NCBI RefSeq assembly: GCF_900107585.1
Contig: NZ_FNQM01000003.1
Coordinates: 372,001-436,000 of the forward strand
Reading direction: 5' to 3'
DNA from: Rubrimonas cliftonensis
GTDB lineage: Bacteria; Pseudomonadota; Alphaproteobacteria; Rhodobacterales; Rhodobacteraceae
Length of the DNA: 64,000 nt
In this document: piece by piece, positions 16,338 to 24,159 of the stretch
Layout: every line of letters starts with the position of its first letter
Position numbering within the stretch: the first letter of the stretch is position 1
The notes under the pieces: model-generated
The model's input: only the letters and a program-made list of their open reading frames with translations
Database searches by the model: none
What the model was told of the DNA's origin: nothing
Translations under genes and position numbers: made by a program

Positions 16338-18022
16338 GCGAAGGCCGCGGCGTCGGACAGCGGCAGCGCCTCCAGCGCCGCCGCACCGTCGGTCGCCTCG
16401 CGGCAGAGCGCGGAGACGGCGGGCAGTTCGCGCGTCTGCATCACGGCCGAGAGCGGCGCGAAGCTTGGGTCGGCGGCGGCGCCCCGCGCCATGAGGTGCG
16501 CCCCGAAGGTCAGCGCCCAGGCGCGCAGGTAGGGCGCGGCGCCGGCGGCGCGGTCCTCGCGCCCGGCGGCTAGCATCCAGTCGGTCGTCGCGGCCAGCGC
16601 CGCCCGCGCCTCCGCCAGCGCCGGCGCGTCGGAGCCGGCGGCCATCTCCGCCAGCAGGGCGCGCGCCGCCTCGCCGCCATCGGCGAGCTTGCGGCCCACC
16701 AGATCGAGCGCCTGAATGCCGTTGGTCCCTTCGTAGATCGGCGGGATGCGCGCGTCGCGCAGCAGCTGCGCGGCGCCGGCGTCCTCGATGTAACCCATCC
16801 CGCCATGGACCTGCACGTTGAGGCTCGCCGTCTCGAAGCCGACATCGGTGCAGAACGCCTTGGCGATGGGGGTCAGGAACGCCGCCCGCGCCGCCCAGCC
16901 GGCCCGCCCCGGCGCGTCCTCGGCGCGGCCCATGTCGCCCGCCACGGCGCAGGCGTAGGCGACGGCGCGGGCGGCGGCGGTGCGCGCGCACATCGTCGCC
17001 AGCATCCGCCGCACTTCGGCGTGCTCGACGATGGGGCCGGCGCCGTTCGGCGTGCGGCCCTGCCGGCGCTCGCGCGCGTAGCCGAGCGCCATCGCCGTGG
17101 CCGCGCCGGCGAGGCCCACGCCCTGCATCGCGACCGAGAGCCGGGCGTTGTTCATCATGGTGAACATCGCCGCCAGTCCGCGGTTCTCCTCCCCGATCAG
17201 CCAGGCCGTCGCGCCTTCGAAGGCCATGGTGCAGGTGGGCGAGCCATGCACGCCGAGCTTGCGCTCCAGCGAAAGAACCTTGATTCGGTTGCGCTCGCCG
17301 GGCGCGCCGTCCGCGCCGGGGATGAATTTTGGCGCGAGGAAAAGGGAGATGCCCGCCGCGCCCTCCGGCGCGCCGGGGGTGCGGGCGAGCACCAGATGCG
17401 AGACGTTCTCCGCGACGTCGTGATCGCCCCAGGTGATGTAAATTTTCTGCCCGGTGATCGCGAAGGTTCCGTCGTCGTTCGACGCGGCGCGCGTCGTCAG
17501 CGCGCCGACGTCCGAGCCCGCCTGCGGCTCGGTCAGGCACATCGTGCCGGTCCAGCGCCCGGAGGTGAGCTTCGGCAGGTAGAGCGCCCTGATCCAGTCC
17601 GGCGCATGGGCCTCCAGCGCCTCGATATGGCCGACCGTCAGCAGCGGGCACATCGAGAAGGCGAGGTTGGCGCCGCTGATCATCTCGTTGGCGGCGCACC
17701 AGAAGGCGTGGGGCAGCCCCATGCCGCCATGCGCGGCGTCGGCTGCGACGCCGTACCAGCCGCCTTCGGCCAGCGCGGCATGGGCGGCGGCGAAGCCCGG
17801 CGCCGTGCGCACGACGCCGTTCTCCAGCCGCGCGCCATGCGCGTCGCCGGCGGCGTTGGCGGGCGCGAGCGCGCCTTCGCAGAGCTTCGCGGCCTCGCCG
17901 AGAACCGCGGCGCGCAGGTCCGGCCCGGCCTCGGCGAAGCGGGCGAGGCCGCCCAGCGCGTCTGCGCCGGCCATCGCCGACAGCGTGAACTCGATCTCCC
18001 GCAACGGCGCGGCGTAGGCCAT
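16334..18022 (-). CDS. Acyl-CoA dehydrogenase, long form with C-terminal extension
   Basis: 562 residues from an ATG preceded by GGGAGAG. The acyl-CoA dehydrogenase N, middle and C domains are followed by the extra C-terminal domain of the FadE-like/acyl-CoA_dh_C group. Visible motifs are MCLTEPQAGSDVGALTTRA (FAD- and substrate-binding loop), KIYITWGDHDVAENV, and IPPIYEGTNGIQALDLVGRKLADGGE with the usual catalytic glutamate in YEGTN. It oxidises acyl-CoA to enoyl-CoA using FAD and passes electrons to ETF. The metallo-hydrolase gene downstream is translationally coupled. Chain-length preference cannot be told from the sequence. Confidence 0.94.
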   Translation of the reverse strand: MAYAAPLREIEFTLSAMAGADALGGLARFAEAGPDLRAAVLGEAAKLCEGALAPANAAGDAHGARLENGVVRTAPGFAAAHAALAEGGWYGVAADAAHGGMGLPHAFWCAANEMISGANLAFSMCPLLTVGHIEALEAHAPDWIRALYLPKLTSGRWTGTMCLTEPQAGSDVGALTTRAASNDDGTFAITGQKIYITWGDHDVAENVSHLVLARTPGAPEGAAGISLFLAPKFIPGADGAPGERNRIKVLSLERKLGVHGSPTCTMAFEGATAWLIGEENRGLAAMFTMMNNARLSVAMQGVGLAGAATAMALGYARERRQGRTPNGAGPIVEHAEVRRMLATMCARTAAARAVAYACAVAGDMGRAEDAPGRAGWAARAAFLTPIAKAFCTDVGFETASLNVQVHGGMGYIEDAGAAQLLRDARIPPIYEGTNGIQALDLVGRKLADGGEAARALLAEMAAGSDAPALAEARAALAATTDWMLAAGREDRAAGAAPYLRAWALTFGAHLMARGAAADPSFAPLSAVMQTRELPAVSALCREATDGAAALEALPLSDAAAFA

Positions 18023-18141
18023 GGCGCATCTCTCCCGGAACGTCGGCGGGGGCTTGCCCGCCACCGCGGCGGATCATAGGGCTCGGGGCCGCGGGCGCAA
18101 ACCGGCCCCGCGCCCGATCGATCGGCGGCGGGAGACGCGCG

Positions 18142-19146
18142 ATGACCCTGCGCTGGGCGGCGGAGGCGGTGGACGAGGCGGCGCGGGCGATCCGAGAGGG
18201 CGGCCTCGCGGCCTTCCCGACCGAGACGGTGTATGGCCTGGGCGCGCGCGCCGACGACCCGCGCGCTGTCGCCGCGCTCTTCGCCGCCAAGGGCCGGCCG
18301 GCCTTCAACCCGCTGATCGCCCATGTCGCCGATCTCGACGCCGCCCGAGCGATCGCCGATCTGCCGCCGCAGGCGGAGGCGCTGGCGGAGCGCTTCTGGC
18401 CCGGGCCGCTGACGCTGGTCGCGCCGCGCCGCATGGGCGGGCCGGGCGCGGTCAGCGACCTCGCCGCGGCGGGGCTGGCGACGGTGGCGGTGCGGGTTCC
18501 GGCGCATCCGCTGGCGCAGCGGCTGCTGCGGGCGGTGGGCGCGCCGGTGGCGGCGCCCTCCGCCAACCCCTCCGGCCGCCTGTCGCCGACCACGGCGGAG
18601 CATGTGCTGGAGGGGCTCGGCGGGCGCATCGTCGGCGTGCTCGACGGCGGCCCCTGCGCGGTGGGCGTGGAGTCGAGCATCGTCGGCTTCGAAAGCGGGC
18701 GCGCGACGCTGCTGCGGCCCGGCGGGCTCGCGGCGGAGGCGCTGGAGGCGGCGCTGGGAGCGCCGCTCGCGCGGCTGTCAGGAGCGGCGGCGGGGGCGCC
18801 GACCGCGCCGGGCCAGCTCTCCAGCCACTACGCCCCCGGCGCGGCGCTGCGGCTGGGCGCGGCGGGGCCGCGCGCGGGCGAGGCGTGGCTCGGCTTCGGC
18901 CCAGGCGGGCCGCCGCCGGGACCGCTCGCGCGCTCGCTTTCGCCCTCCGGCGACCTCGCCGAGGCCGCCGCGAACCTTTTCGCCGATCTGCGCGCGCTCG
19001 ACGCCGCGCTCGGCGGGGCCGGCGTCATCGCGGTCGCGCCGATCCCTGAGCGGGGCCTAGGCGCCGCCATCGCCGACCGGCTGCGCCGCGCCGCCGCGCC
19101 GCGGCCCTCGACGGCGCCCCCTGTGCGCGCGCCCGAACCGGACTAG
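18142..19146 (+). CDS. sua5: L-threonylcarbamoyladenylate synthase (Sua5 type)
   Basis: 334 residues. The N-terminal YrdC domain (about 10-205) has the nucleotide/threonine-binding motifs GGLAAFPTETVYGLGARADDP, KGRPAFNPLIAHV, WPGPLTLV, VAVRVPAHPLAQ and APSANPSGRLSPTTAEHV. The linker GQLSSHYAPGA and a C-terminal Sua5 domain (about 230-325) mark the long form rather than the short TsaC form. It makes threonylcarbamoyl-AMP from threonine, bicarbonate and ATP, the first step of t6A37 tRNA modification. It is divergent from the acyl-CoA dehydrogenase, and the next flavoenzyme gene starts 10 bases later. Confidence 0.95.
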   Translation: MTLRWAAEAVDEAARAIREGGLAAFPTETVYGLGARADDPRAVAALFAAKGRPAFNPLIAHVADLDAARAIADLPPQAEALAERFWPGPLTLVAPRRMGGPGAVSDLAAAGLATVAVRVPAHPLAQRLLRAVGAPVAAPSANPSGRLSPTTAEHVLEGLGGRIVGVLDGGPCAVGVESSIVGFESGRATLLRPGGLAAEALEAALGAPLARLSGAAAGAPTAPGQLSSHYAPGAALRLGAAGPRAGEAWLGFGPGGPPPGPLARSLSPSGDLAEAAANLFADLRALDAALGGAGVIAVAPIPERGLGAAIADRLRRAAAPRPSTAPPVRAPEPD

Positions 19147-19156
19147 GCTCGCAAGC

Positions 19157-20584
19157 ATGAGCATTGTCGCCCCGACCCCCGACTTCCTCGACGGCCTGCG
19201 CGACCTGCTGGGGCCGAGCGGCTGGCGCGACGGCGCCGACGCGGCCCCGTGGCTCGACGAGCCGCGCGGCAAGTGGAGCGGCCTCGCCGCCATCGTCGCC
19301 CGCCCCGCGAACACCGGCGAGGTGGCGGAGATCGTGCGCCGCTGCGCCGAAGCCCGCGTCGCGGTGGTGCCGCGCGCCGGCGGCACCGGCCTCGTCGGCG
19401 GCCAGACGCTGGTCGATGGCCCGCCCCCGGTCGTGCTGTCGCTCGACCGGATGACGGCGATCCGCAGCGTCGACGCGGCGGAGGACGCGCTGGTGGCGGA
19501 GGCCGGCGTCATCCTCGAACATGTCCACGCGGCGGCGGAGGCGGCGGACCGCCTGTTCCCGCTCTCTCTCGCCTCGAAGGGCTCGGCGCGGGTCGGCGGG
19601 CTGCTGTCGACGAACGCCGGCGGCGTCGGCGTCCTGCGCTACGGCAACGCGCGCGACCTCACGCTCGGGATCGAGGCGGTGCTGCCCGACGGCTCGGTGC
19701 TGCACGGGCTCAAGACGCTGCGCAAGGACAACACCGGCTACGACCTGCGCCATCTGCTGATCGGCTCGGAGGGCACGCTCGGGGTGATCACCGCCGCGGC
19801 GCTGCGGCTTTTCCCGCGCCCGCGCGAGACGGCGACGGCCTGGGTCGCGGTCGCCTCGCCGGAAGCGGCCTGCGCGCTGCTGCCGCGGCTGCGCGACCGT
19901 CTGGGCGGCGCCGTCTCCGCCTTCGAGCTGATCGGCGCGCTGGCGCTCGACTTCATCGCGCAGGAGCTGCCCGACGCGCCCGCGCCGCCGCTGAAGGCGC
20001 CGTGGATGGTGCTGGCCGAGGCGAGCGGCGGGGCCGGCGCACGCGTCGGCGAGGCGCTGGAGGAGGCGCTGGCGGAGGCGCTGGAGGCCGGCGCCGCCGA
20101 CGACGCCGTGATCGCCCAGAACGAAGCGCAGGCGGCCGCGTTCTGGCGGCTGCGCGAGGAGATCCCGCAGGCCAACCGCCGCGTCGGGGCCGTCGCCAGC
20201 CACGACGTCGCGGTGCCGCTGGCGGCGCTGCCGCGGATGGTGCGCGAGGGGGAGGATGCGGTGCGCAAGGTCTCGCAGGGGCTGCGCGTCAACTGCTTCG
20301 GCCATGTCGGCGACGGCAACCTGCATTTCAACGTGTTCCCGCCCGACGGCGCGACGCGCGAGGATTTCGCCGGCCTCGCCGGGGCGGTGACGCGCGCGGT
20401 GCATGATCTGGTCGACGCCCTCGGCGGCTCGGTCTCCGCCGAGCACGGCCTCGGCAGGCTCAAGGCCGACGAGCTCGTGCGCTACGGAGACCCCGCGAAG
20501 CTGCGCGCGATGCGCGCGATCAAGGCCGCGCTCGACCCGGCGGGGGTGATGAACCCCGGCGCCGTGCTCGCCATGGAGGAGTAG
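19157..20584 (+). CDS. FAD-binding oxidoreductase (GlcD/D-2-hydroxyacid dehydrogenase family)
   Basis: 475 residues. The PCMH-type FAD-binding domain (about 35-225) contains PRAGGTGLVGGQT, LASKGSARVGGLLSTNAGGVGVLRYGNARDL and LIGSEGTLGVITAAALRLFPRP. The C-terminal FAD-oxidase domain has FGHVGDGNLHFNVFPP, the conserved histidines of this family, and SAEHGLGRLKADEL. Closest familiar types are D-2-hydroxyglutarate dehydrogenase and D-lactate dehydrogenase; the substrate is a D-2-hydroxyacid by family. It follows sua5 by 10 bases and is probably co-transcribed. A strong hairpin lies 20 bases after the stop. Confidence 0.92.
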   Translation: MSIVAPTPDFLDGLRDLLGPSGWRDGADAAPWLDEPRGKWSGLAAIVARPANTGEVAEIVRRCAEARVAVVPRAGGTGLVGGQTLVDGPPPVVLSLDRMTAIRSVDAAEDALVAEAGVILEHVHAAAEAADRLFPLSLASKGSARVGGLLSTNAGGVGVLRYGNARDLTLGIEAVLPDGSVLHGLKTLRKDNTGYDLRHLLIGSEGTLGVITAAALRLFPRPRETATAWVAVASPEAACALLPRLRDRLGGAVSAFELIGALALDFIAQELPDAPAPPLKAPWMVLAEASGGAGARVGEALEEALAEALEAGAADDAVIAQNEAQAAAFWRLREEIPQANRRVGAVASHDVAVPLAALPRMVREGEDAVRKVSQGLRVNCFGHVGDGNLHFNVFPPDGATREDFAGLAGAVTRAVHDLVDALGGSVSAEHGLGRLKADELVRYGDPAKLRAMRAIKAALDPAGVMNPGAVLAMEE

Positions 20585-20604
20585 CGCGCAGGCGGGTGGC
20601 GGGC

Positions 20605-20649
20605 GGCCCCGCTCCGCCCCTCCCGAACTCGGGGAGGGGCGGCGGGGCC
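20605..20649. terminator. Long GC stem-loop between convergent genes
   Basis: GGCCCCG (20605-20611) pairs with 20643-20649 and CCGCCCCTCCC (20614-20624) with 20632-20642, separated by a 2-base bulge, around a 7-base loop. There is no T-run, so the termination role is inferred from position between the convergent flavoenzyme and GST genes. Confidence 0.55.
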
Positions 20650-20759
20650 ACGAACGCAACGCCGGCCCGCAACGCTACGCCACCACCTGCGCCTGCGCGC
20701 AATCACGCTTGTAGCGGGGAGCCGTTAGCTTCCGGTTGACCGAACGAAAAGATTTCGAT

Positions 20760-21434
20760 TCAAACCACTTCGTAGCGTTCGATGCGCCGCGGGTCGCGCG
20801 CCGCCATCTCGACCCACTCGGCGACGGCGGGATGGGCCCTCAGCGCCTCGGCATAGGCCGTCGCCTCGGGCGGCAGCGGCAGGCGGTGCGTCGAGGCGCG
20901 GAACGCGACGGGTGCGTAGAATGCGTCGGCGGCGCAGAAATCCGCGCCGAAGAGCCACGGCCCGCCCGCCCCGAAACGCGACCGCGCATGGGCCCAGAGC
21001 GCCGCAATCCGTGCGACGTCGGCCCGCGCGGCCTCGCTGAGCGGCGTCGGCGCGGCGGCGACGGCGCGGGTGTTCATCCAAGCCTCGCGGCGCAGCGCGG
21101 CGAAGCCGCAGTGCATCTCCGCCGCGAGCGCGCGCGCCAGCGCGCGGGCGGCCGGCGCGGCGGGCCAGTGCCCGGCGGCGGGGTGACGCTCGGCCAGCGT
21201 CTCGGCGATGGCGAGGCTGTCCCACAGCGAAACCGCCTCGTCGCCCTCCACCCACGAGAGCGCCGGAACAGTCGGCTTCAGGCCCGGCGCGAGCGCTTCC
21301 TGGAACGAAACGAACTCGGGCGTGAACATCGGCAGCGCGCGAGTCTCGAACGGCAGGCCGAACGCACGCAGCAGAAGCCAGCCGCGCAGCGACCAGCTCG
21401 AATAGGCGGCTTCTCCGATATCAAGACGATACAT
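20760..21434 (-). CDS. Glutathione S-transferase family protein
   Basis: 224 residues from MYRLDIGEAAYSSWSLRGW; a longer frame to 21527 has no support. The thioredoxin-like N-domain has the YSSWSLR segment with the catalytic serine position, then LKPTVPALSWVEGDEAVSLWDSLAIAETLAE, where VPAL and the ES/DS motif bind glutathione. The alpha-helical C-domain (about 90-220) contains WLFGADFCAADAFYAPVAFR, the usual N-capping region. It conjugates or isomerises a substrate with glutathione in the cytoplasm; the substrate is unknown. Stop at 20760 faces the flavoenzyme. Confidence 0.92.
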   Translation of the reverse strand: MYRLDIGEAAYSSWSLRGWLLLRAFGLPFETRALPMFTPEFVSFQEALAPGLKPTVPALSWVEGDEAVSLWDSLAIAETLAERHPAAGHWPAAPAARALARALAAEMHCGFAALRREAWMNTRAVAAAPTPLSEAARADVARIAALWAHARSRFGAGGPWLFGADFCAADAFYAPVAFRASTHRLPLPPEATAYAEALRAHPAVAEWVEMAARDPRRIERYEVV

Positions 21435-21523
21435 GCGGCGCTCTCCCTCGCGTCCTCGACCCACGGGATGAGCGTTACGCGAGGCCGCGACCGGCCGCCA
21501 ACGCCGTTGCGTGATGGGCGTCG

Positions 21524-22105
21524 TCACCCGCCGCGATGGCCGGCGCCGCCGAAGAGGCGCGGCGCGGCGGCGCGGACGCGGTCGAGCAGCCCCCCGCGCG
21601 GCGAAGGCGTGACGTCGACGATCGCGCGCCGCGGCCTCAAGCGCCAGCCCAGCGCCGCGCCGCCCGCGAGCGTGATCGCGACTAGACCCAGCGTCACGAA
21701 CTGCGCCGCAAGCAGCGCGACGCCGACGCCGACCGCGCCGCCGCCGGCCAGCCCCCAGCGCAGCGAAGCGGCGCGCGTGCGGCTCTGGTCGAGCACCGCT
21801 TGCGTGGTGGCGAGCGCGTCACTGCGCGCCTCGGTGGCGCGCCGGCGTTCGAGCGAGACGGCGAGCTTCTCGCGCTCGCGCGCCAGCCTCGCCTCGGTCA
21901 GCGCCGCCTGCACGCGGCGCTCGCTGCGGGCGATGGCGCCGAACGCCCAGGCGACGCCTGCGCCGAAGACCAGCGTCCCGCCGGCGAGCGCTGCCTGCAG
22001 CGCCGGAGACGCAAGCCCCGTCGCCGCCAGAATGGCGGCCGCCGCCGCGACCTGCGCCGCAAGGACGCCGACCAGATACCGCCAGAATGCGCCCTCGCCG
22101 CTCAT
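21524..22105 (-). CDS. Membrane protein of unknown function with central coiled coil
   Basis: 193 residues from MSGEGAFWRYLVGV. Two hydrophobic hairpins, about residues 8-60 and 112-155, flank a charged helical segment rich in Arg, Glu and Ala (RSERRVQAALTEARLAREREK and following, about 62-110) that should form a cytoplasmic coiled coil. The tail is basic and Gly-rich. I do not recognise a named domain. It lies downstream of two small single-helix membrane proteins on the same strand with 38-47-base gaps, so the three may form an operon. The overlapping frame that extends to 22360 is not supported. Confidence 0.65.
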   Translation of the reverse strand: MSGEGAFWRYLVGVLAAQVAAAAAILAATGLASPALQAALAGGTLVFGAGVAWAFGAIARSERRVQAALTEARLAREREKLAVSLERRRATEARSDALATTQAVLDQSRTRAASLRWGLAGGGAVGVGVALLAAQFVTLGLVAITLAGGAALGWRLRPRRAIVDVTPSPRGGLLDRVRAAAPRLFGGAGHRGG

Positions 22106-22143
22106 GGCACCGATATCGGACGCGCCGGCGCTCCGCGCAACAC

Positions 22144-22338
22144 TCAGCCGGCGATGGCCGCGAGCACCGCGGAACCGATCGCATAGAGCGCGATCACGGC
22201 GATGACGATCTTGACGCCCGTCACGACCCGGTCCACGCCCGACCCGCGCAGCGCATCGCTGAACGCCGCGTAGCCGACGCCGTAGCGGTCGACCTTGTCC
22301 TGGAACTCGTTGCCGTCGCCTTTCCCGTCCTCGGCCAT
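22144..22338 (-). CDS. Small single-helix membrane protein (64 aa)
   Basis: 64 residues: a charged N-terminus MAEDGKGDGNEFQDKVDRYG, then YGVGYAAFSDALRGSGVDRVV and one C-terminal membrane helix (VKIVIAVIALYAIGSAVLAAI). The motif RGSGVDRV just before the helix matches KGRGVDVV at the same place in the neighbouring 78-residue protein, so the two look like a diverged tandem pair. No known domain. ATG is preceded by GGAGGAGAAG. Expected in the inner membrane with a short tail. Confidence 0.65.
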   Translation of the reverse strand: MAEDGKGDGNEFQDKVDRYGVGYAAFSDALRGSGVDRVVTGVKIVIAVIALYAIGSAVLAAIAG

Positions 22339-22385
22339 CGCGCGCTTCTCCTCCTGCCATCCCGCGCCTGCGGGAATGCGCCCGC

Positions 22386-22622
22386 TCAGGCGGCGAGCAA
22401 CGCCATCACCAGCACCGCGCCGGTCGCAAGGGTGAGGAACACCGTGGTCGCCTTGTAGACGACATCGACGCCCCGCCCCTTCATCGGCTCAAGCACGAAA
22501 TCATGGAAAAGGCCCTTGGGCGACAGGCCAAGGGCGTCGCGCCCGCGGGGCTCGGCAGCGTCTTCGCGCTGATCCGTGTCGGCTTTCACCATGATTTCAT
22601 CCGGATAGTCGCGCATTTCCAT
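22386..22622 (-). CDS. Small single-helix membrane protein (78 aa), paralogue of its neighbour
   Basis: 78 residues: a charged N-terminal half (MRDYPDEIMVKADTDQREDA), GLSPKGLFHDFVLEPMKGRGVDVVYK, then one C-terminal membrane helix (TVFLTLATGAVLVMALLAA). The GRGVD motif before the helix matches GSGVD in the protein encoded 47 bases downstream. Starts at 22616 or later are possible; ATGGAAATG at 22622 has GGGAG upstream. Function unknown. It is divergent from the ArsR regulator at 22748, and the two promoters share about 125 bases. Confidence 0.65.
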   Translation of the reverse strand: MEMRDYPDEIMVKADTDQREDAAEPRGRDALGLSPKGLFHDFVLEPMKGRGVDVVYKATTVFLTLATGAVLVMALLAA

Positions 22623-22711
22623 CTCCCTGCCAGTGCAGAGCGATATCGACCGGGGTCGCGGAGTTTCAAGCTCGAACCGTCCATTGCGCGGCTCCTTTCG
22701 GTCGGACGCGC

Positions 22712-22740
22712 TTGACTAACCCACAAATCTAGTTTTATGG
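22712..22740 (+). promoter_or_regulatory. Candidate promoter of the arsR-permease operon
   Basis: TTGACT (22712-22717), 17 bases, then TTATGG (22735-22740), just upstream of the ArsR ATG at 22748. The spacing is ideal for a housekeeping sigma-70 promoter, but the -10 is weak. The start would be very close to the ATG, giving a leaderless or nearly leaderless message. The AT-rich stretch CAAATCTAGTTTTATGG could hold the ArsR operator; this is inference. Confidence 0.35.
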
Positions 22741-22747
22741 CTGCTTC

Positions 22748-23089
22748 ATGGATGACGCAGCCGCCTCCGCCGCCCTCGCCGCCCTCGGACACGAAGCCCG
22801 GCTTCGGCTCTTCCGCCTGCTGGTGCGGGCGGGCCCGGACGGGCTGAACGTCGGCGAGATCGGCCGGCATCTCGGCGCCGCGCCCTCGACCCTCGCGCAT
22901 CATCTCGGCGCCCTCGTCGCCGCCGGGCTCGTGACGCAGGAGCGGCGCGGGCGGGAGACCGTCAACCGCGCGGCCTTCGACGCCCTGCGCGCCACCTTCG
23001 CCTATGTCGAGGCCGAGTGCTGCGCCGGCCTTCCCGACGCGCCGGACGCGACCGCGCCCGAATCCGAACGCCGCGGCGACGCCGCTTGA
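22748..23089 (+). CDS. ArsR-family transcriptional regulator
   Basis: 113 residues with a winged helix fold: AALGHEARLRLFRLLVRAG, LNVGEIGRHLGAAPSTLAHHLGALVAAGLV (recognition helix) and the beta wing QERRGRETVNRAAFDALRATFAYV. A C-terminal ECCAG places two adjacent cysteines that could bind a soft metal or metalloid, though the CxC of classical ArsR is not seen. The membrane permease that follows after 13 bases should be its target. It probably represses this operon and perhaps the divergent small membrane genes. Confidence 0.92.
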   Translation: MDDAAASAALAALGHEARLRLFRLLVRAGPDGLNVGEIGRHLGAAPSTLAHHLGALVAAGLVTQERRGRETVNRAAFDALRATFAYVEAECCAGLPDAPDATAPESERRGDAA

Positions 23090-23102
23090 GGAGATTGACG
23101 CC

Positions 23103-24131
23103 ATGACCGCCCTTGTTCTTGAGATGCGTCGCCTCGCCGCCGTTCGGCTCGACCGGGCATGGCTCGCGGTCGCCGCGATCCTGCTGGCGCTGGCGCTGCT
23201 GGCGCCTGCGCAGGCGACCGAGAGCCTGCGCTTCACCATCGAGGCGCTGATCGGCGTGGCGCCGTGGCTGGCGCTCTCGGTGGGCGTCGCGGCCTATGCG
23301 GCGGCGAGCGGGGCGGACAACCTGATCGGCAGGGCGTTCCAGGGCCGGCAGGCGCCGATGATCCTCACCGCGGCGCTGTTCGGCGGGCTCTCGCCGTTCT
23401 GCTCCTGCGGCGTCATCCCGCTGATCGCGGCGCTGCTGGCGATGGGCGTGCCGCTGGCGCCGGTGATGGCGTTCTGGCTGGCCTCGCCCGTTATGGACCC
23501 GGCGATGTTCGCGCTGACGACCGGCGCGCTCGGTTTCGAGTTCGCCCTCGCCAAGGCGCTCGCCGCCGTGGGGCTCGGCCTGATGGGCGGTTTCGGCGTC
23601 ATGGCGCTGTCGCGGGGCGGCTGGCTGGCCGATCCGCTGCGCCCCGGCGTCGGCGACGGCGGCTGCGGCGGCGCCAAAGTGCGCAACCCCAGGCCCCCGG
23701 TCTGGGCCTTCTGGCGCGAGGACGCGCGGGTCGAGAAATTCCGCCGCGAGGCTCTCAAGAGCGCGCTGTTCCTCGGCAAGTGGCTGACGCTCGCCTTCCT
23801 GCTGGAGAGCCTGATGCTTGCCTATGTCCCCGCCGAGGCGGTGGCGGGGCTGGTCGGCGGCGAGGGGCTGGCGCCGATCGCGCTGGCGACGCTGGCCGGC
23901 GTGCCGGCCTATCTCAACGGCTACGCGGCCATTCCACTCGTCTCCGGGCTGATCGAGCAGGGCATGGCGCCCGGCGCCGGGCTCGCCTTCATGGTGGCTG
24001 GCGGCGTCTCCTCTATCCCCGCGGCGGTCGCGGTCTGGGCCCTGGCCAGGCGCGAGGTCTTCGCGCTCTATCTCGGCTTCGCCTTCGCGGGGTCGCTGCT
24101 GGCGGGGGTGCTGTTCCAGCTCGCCCAGTAG
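23103..24131 (+). CDS. ArsP/YraQ-type permease (DUF318)
   Basis: 342 residues, 8-10 membrane segments. The family signature is clear: LFGGLSPFCSCGVIPLIAALLAMGVPLAPVMAFWLASPVMDPAMFAL near residue 95-140, with the CSCG motif, repeated in the second half as LATLAGVPAYLNGYAAIPLVSGLI. Members transport or detoxify metal(loid) or organoarsenical compounds, or have unknown substrates. A hydrophilic loop (RPGVGDGGCGGAKVRNP) between halves contains one cysteine. The adjacent ArsR regulator supports a metalloid-responsive exporter; the exact substrate is not shown. Confidence 0.9.
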   Translation: MTALVLEMRRLAAVRLDRAWLAVAAILLALALLAPAQATESLRFTIEALIGVAPWLALSVGVAAYAAASGADNLIGRAFQGRQAPMILTAALFGGLSPFCSCGVIPLIAALLAMGVPLAPVMAFWLASPVMDPAMFALTTGALGFEFALAKALAAVGLGLMGGFGVMALSRGGWLADPLRPGVGDGGCGGAKVRNPRPPVWAFWREDARVEKFRREALKSALFLGKWLTLAFLLESLMLAYVPAEAVAGLVGGEGLAPIALATLAGVPAYLNGYAAIPLVSGLIEQGMAPGAGLAFMVAGGVSSIPAAVAVWALARREVFALYLGFAFAGSLLAGVLFQLAQ

Positions 24132-24159
24132 CGCCGCGGCGCCCGGGCCGGCGGCCGAT

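Noticed and set aside
15288-18680. A single 1130-codon frame on the minus strand that spans the metallo-hydrolase and runs antisense-frame through the dehydrogenase
   Set aside because: The metallo-hydrolase part has its own ATG coupled to the dehydrogenase stop. The upstream portion of this frame is Arg/Ala-rich shadow sequence of the real acyl-CoA dehydrogenase, so it is not a fusion protein.
22106-22360. Extension of the 193-aa membrane protein to a 278-aa frame
   Set aside because: It would run through the 64-aa gene in another frame; MSGEGAFWRYLVGV at 22105 is a normal membrane-protein start.
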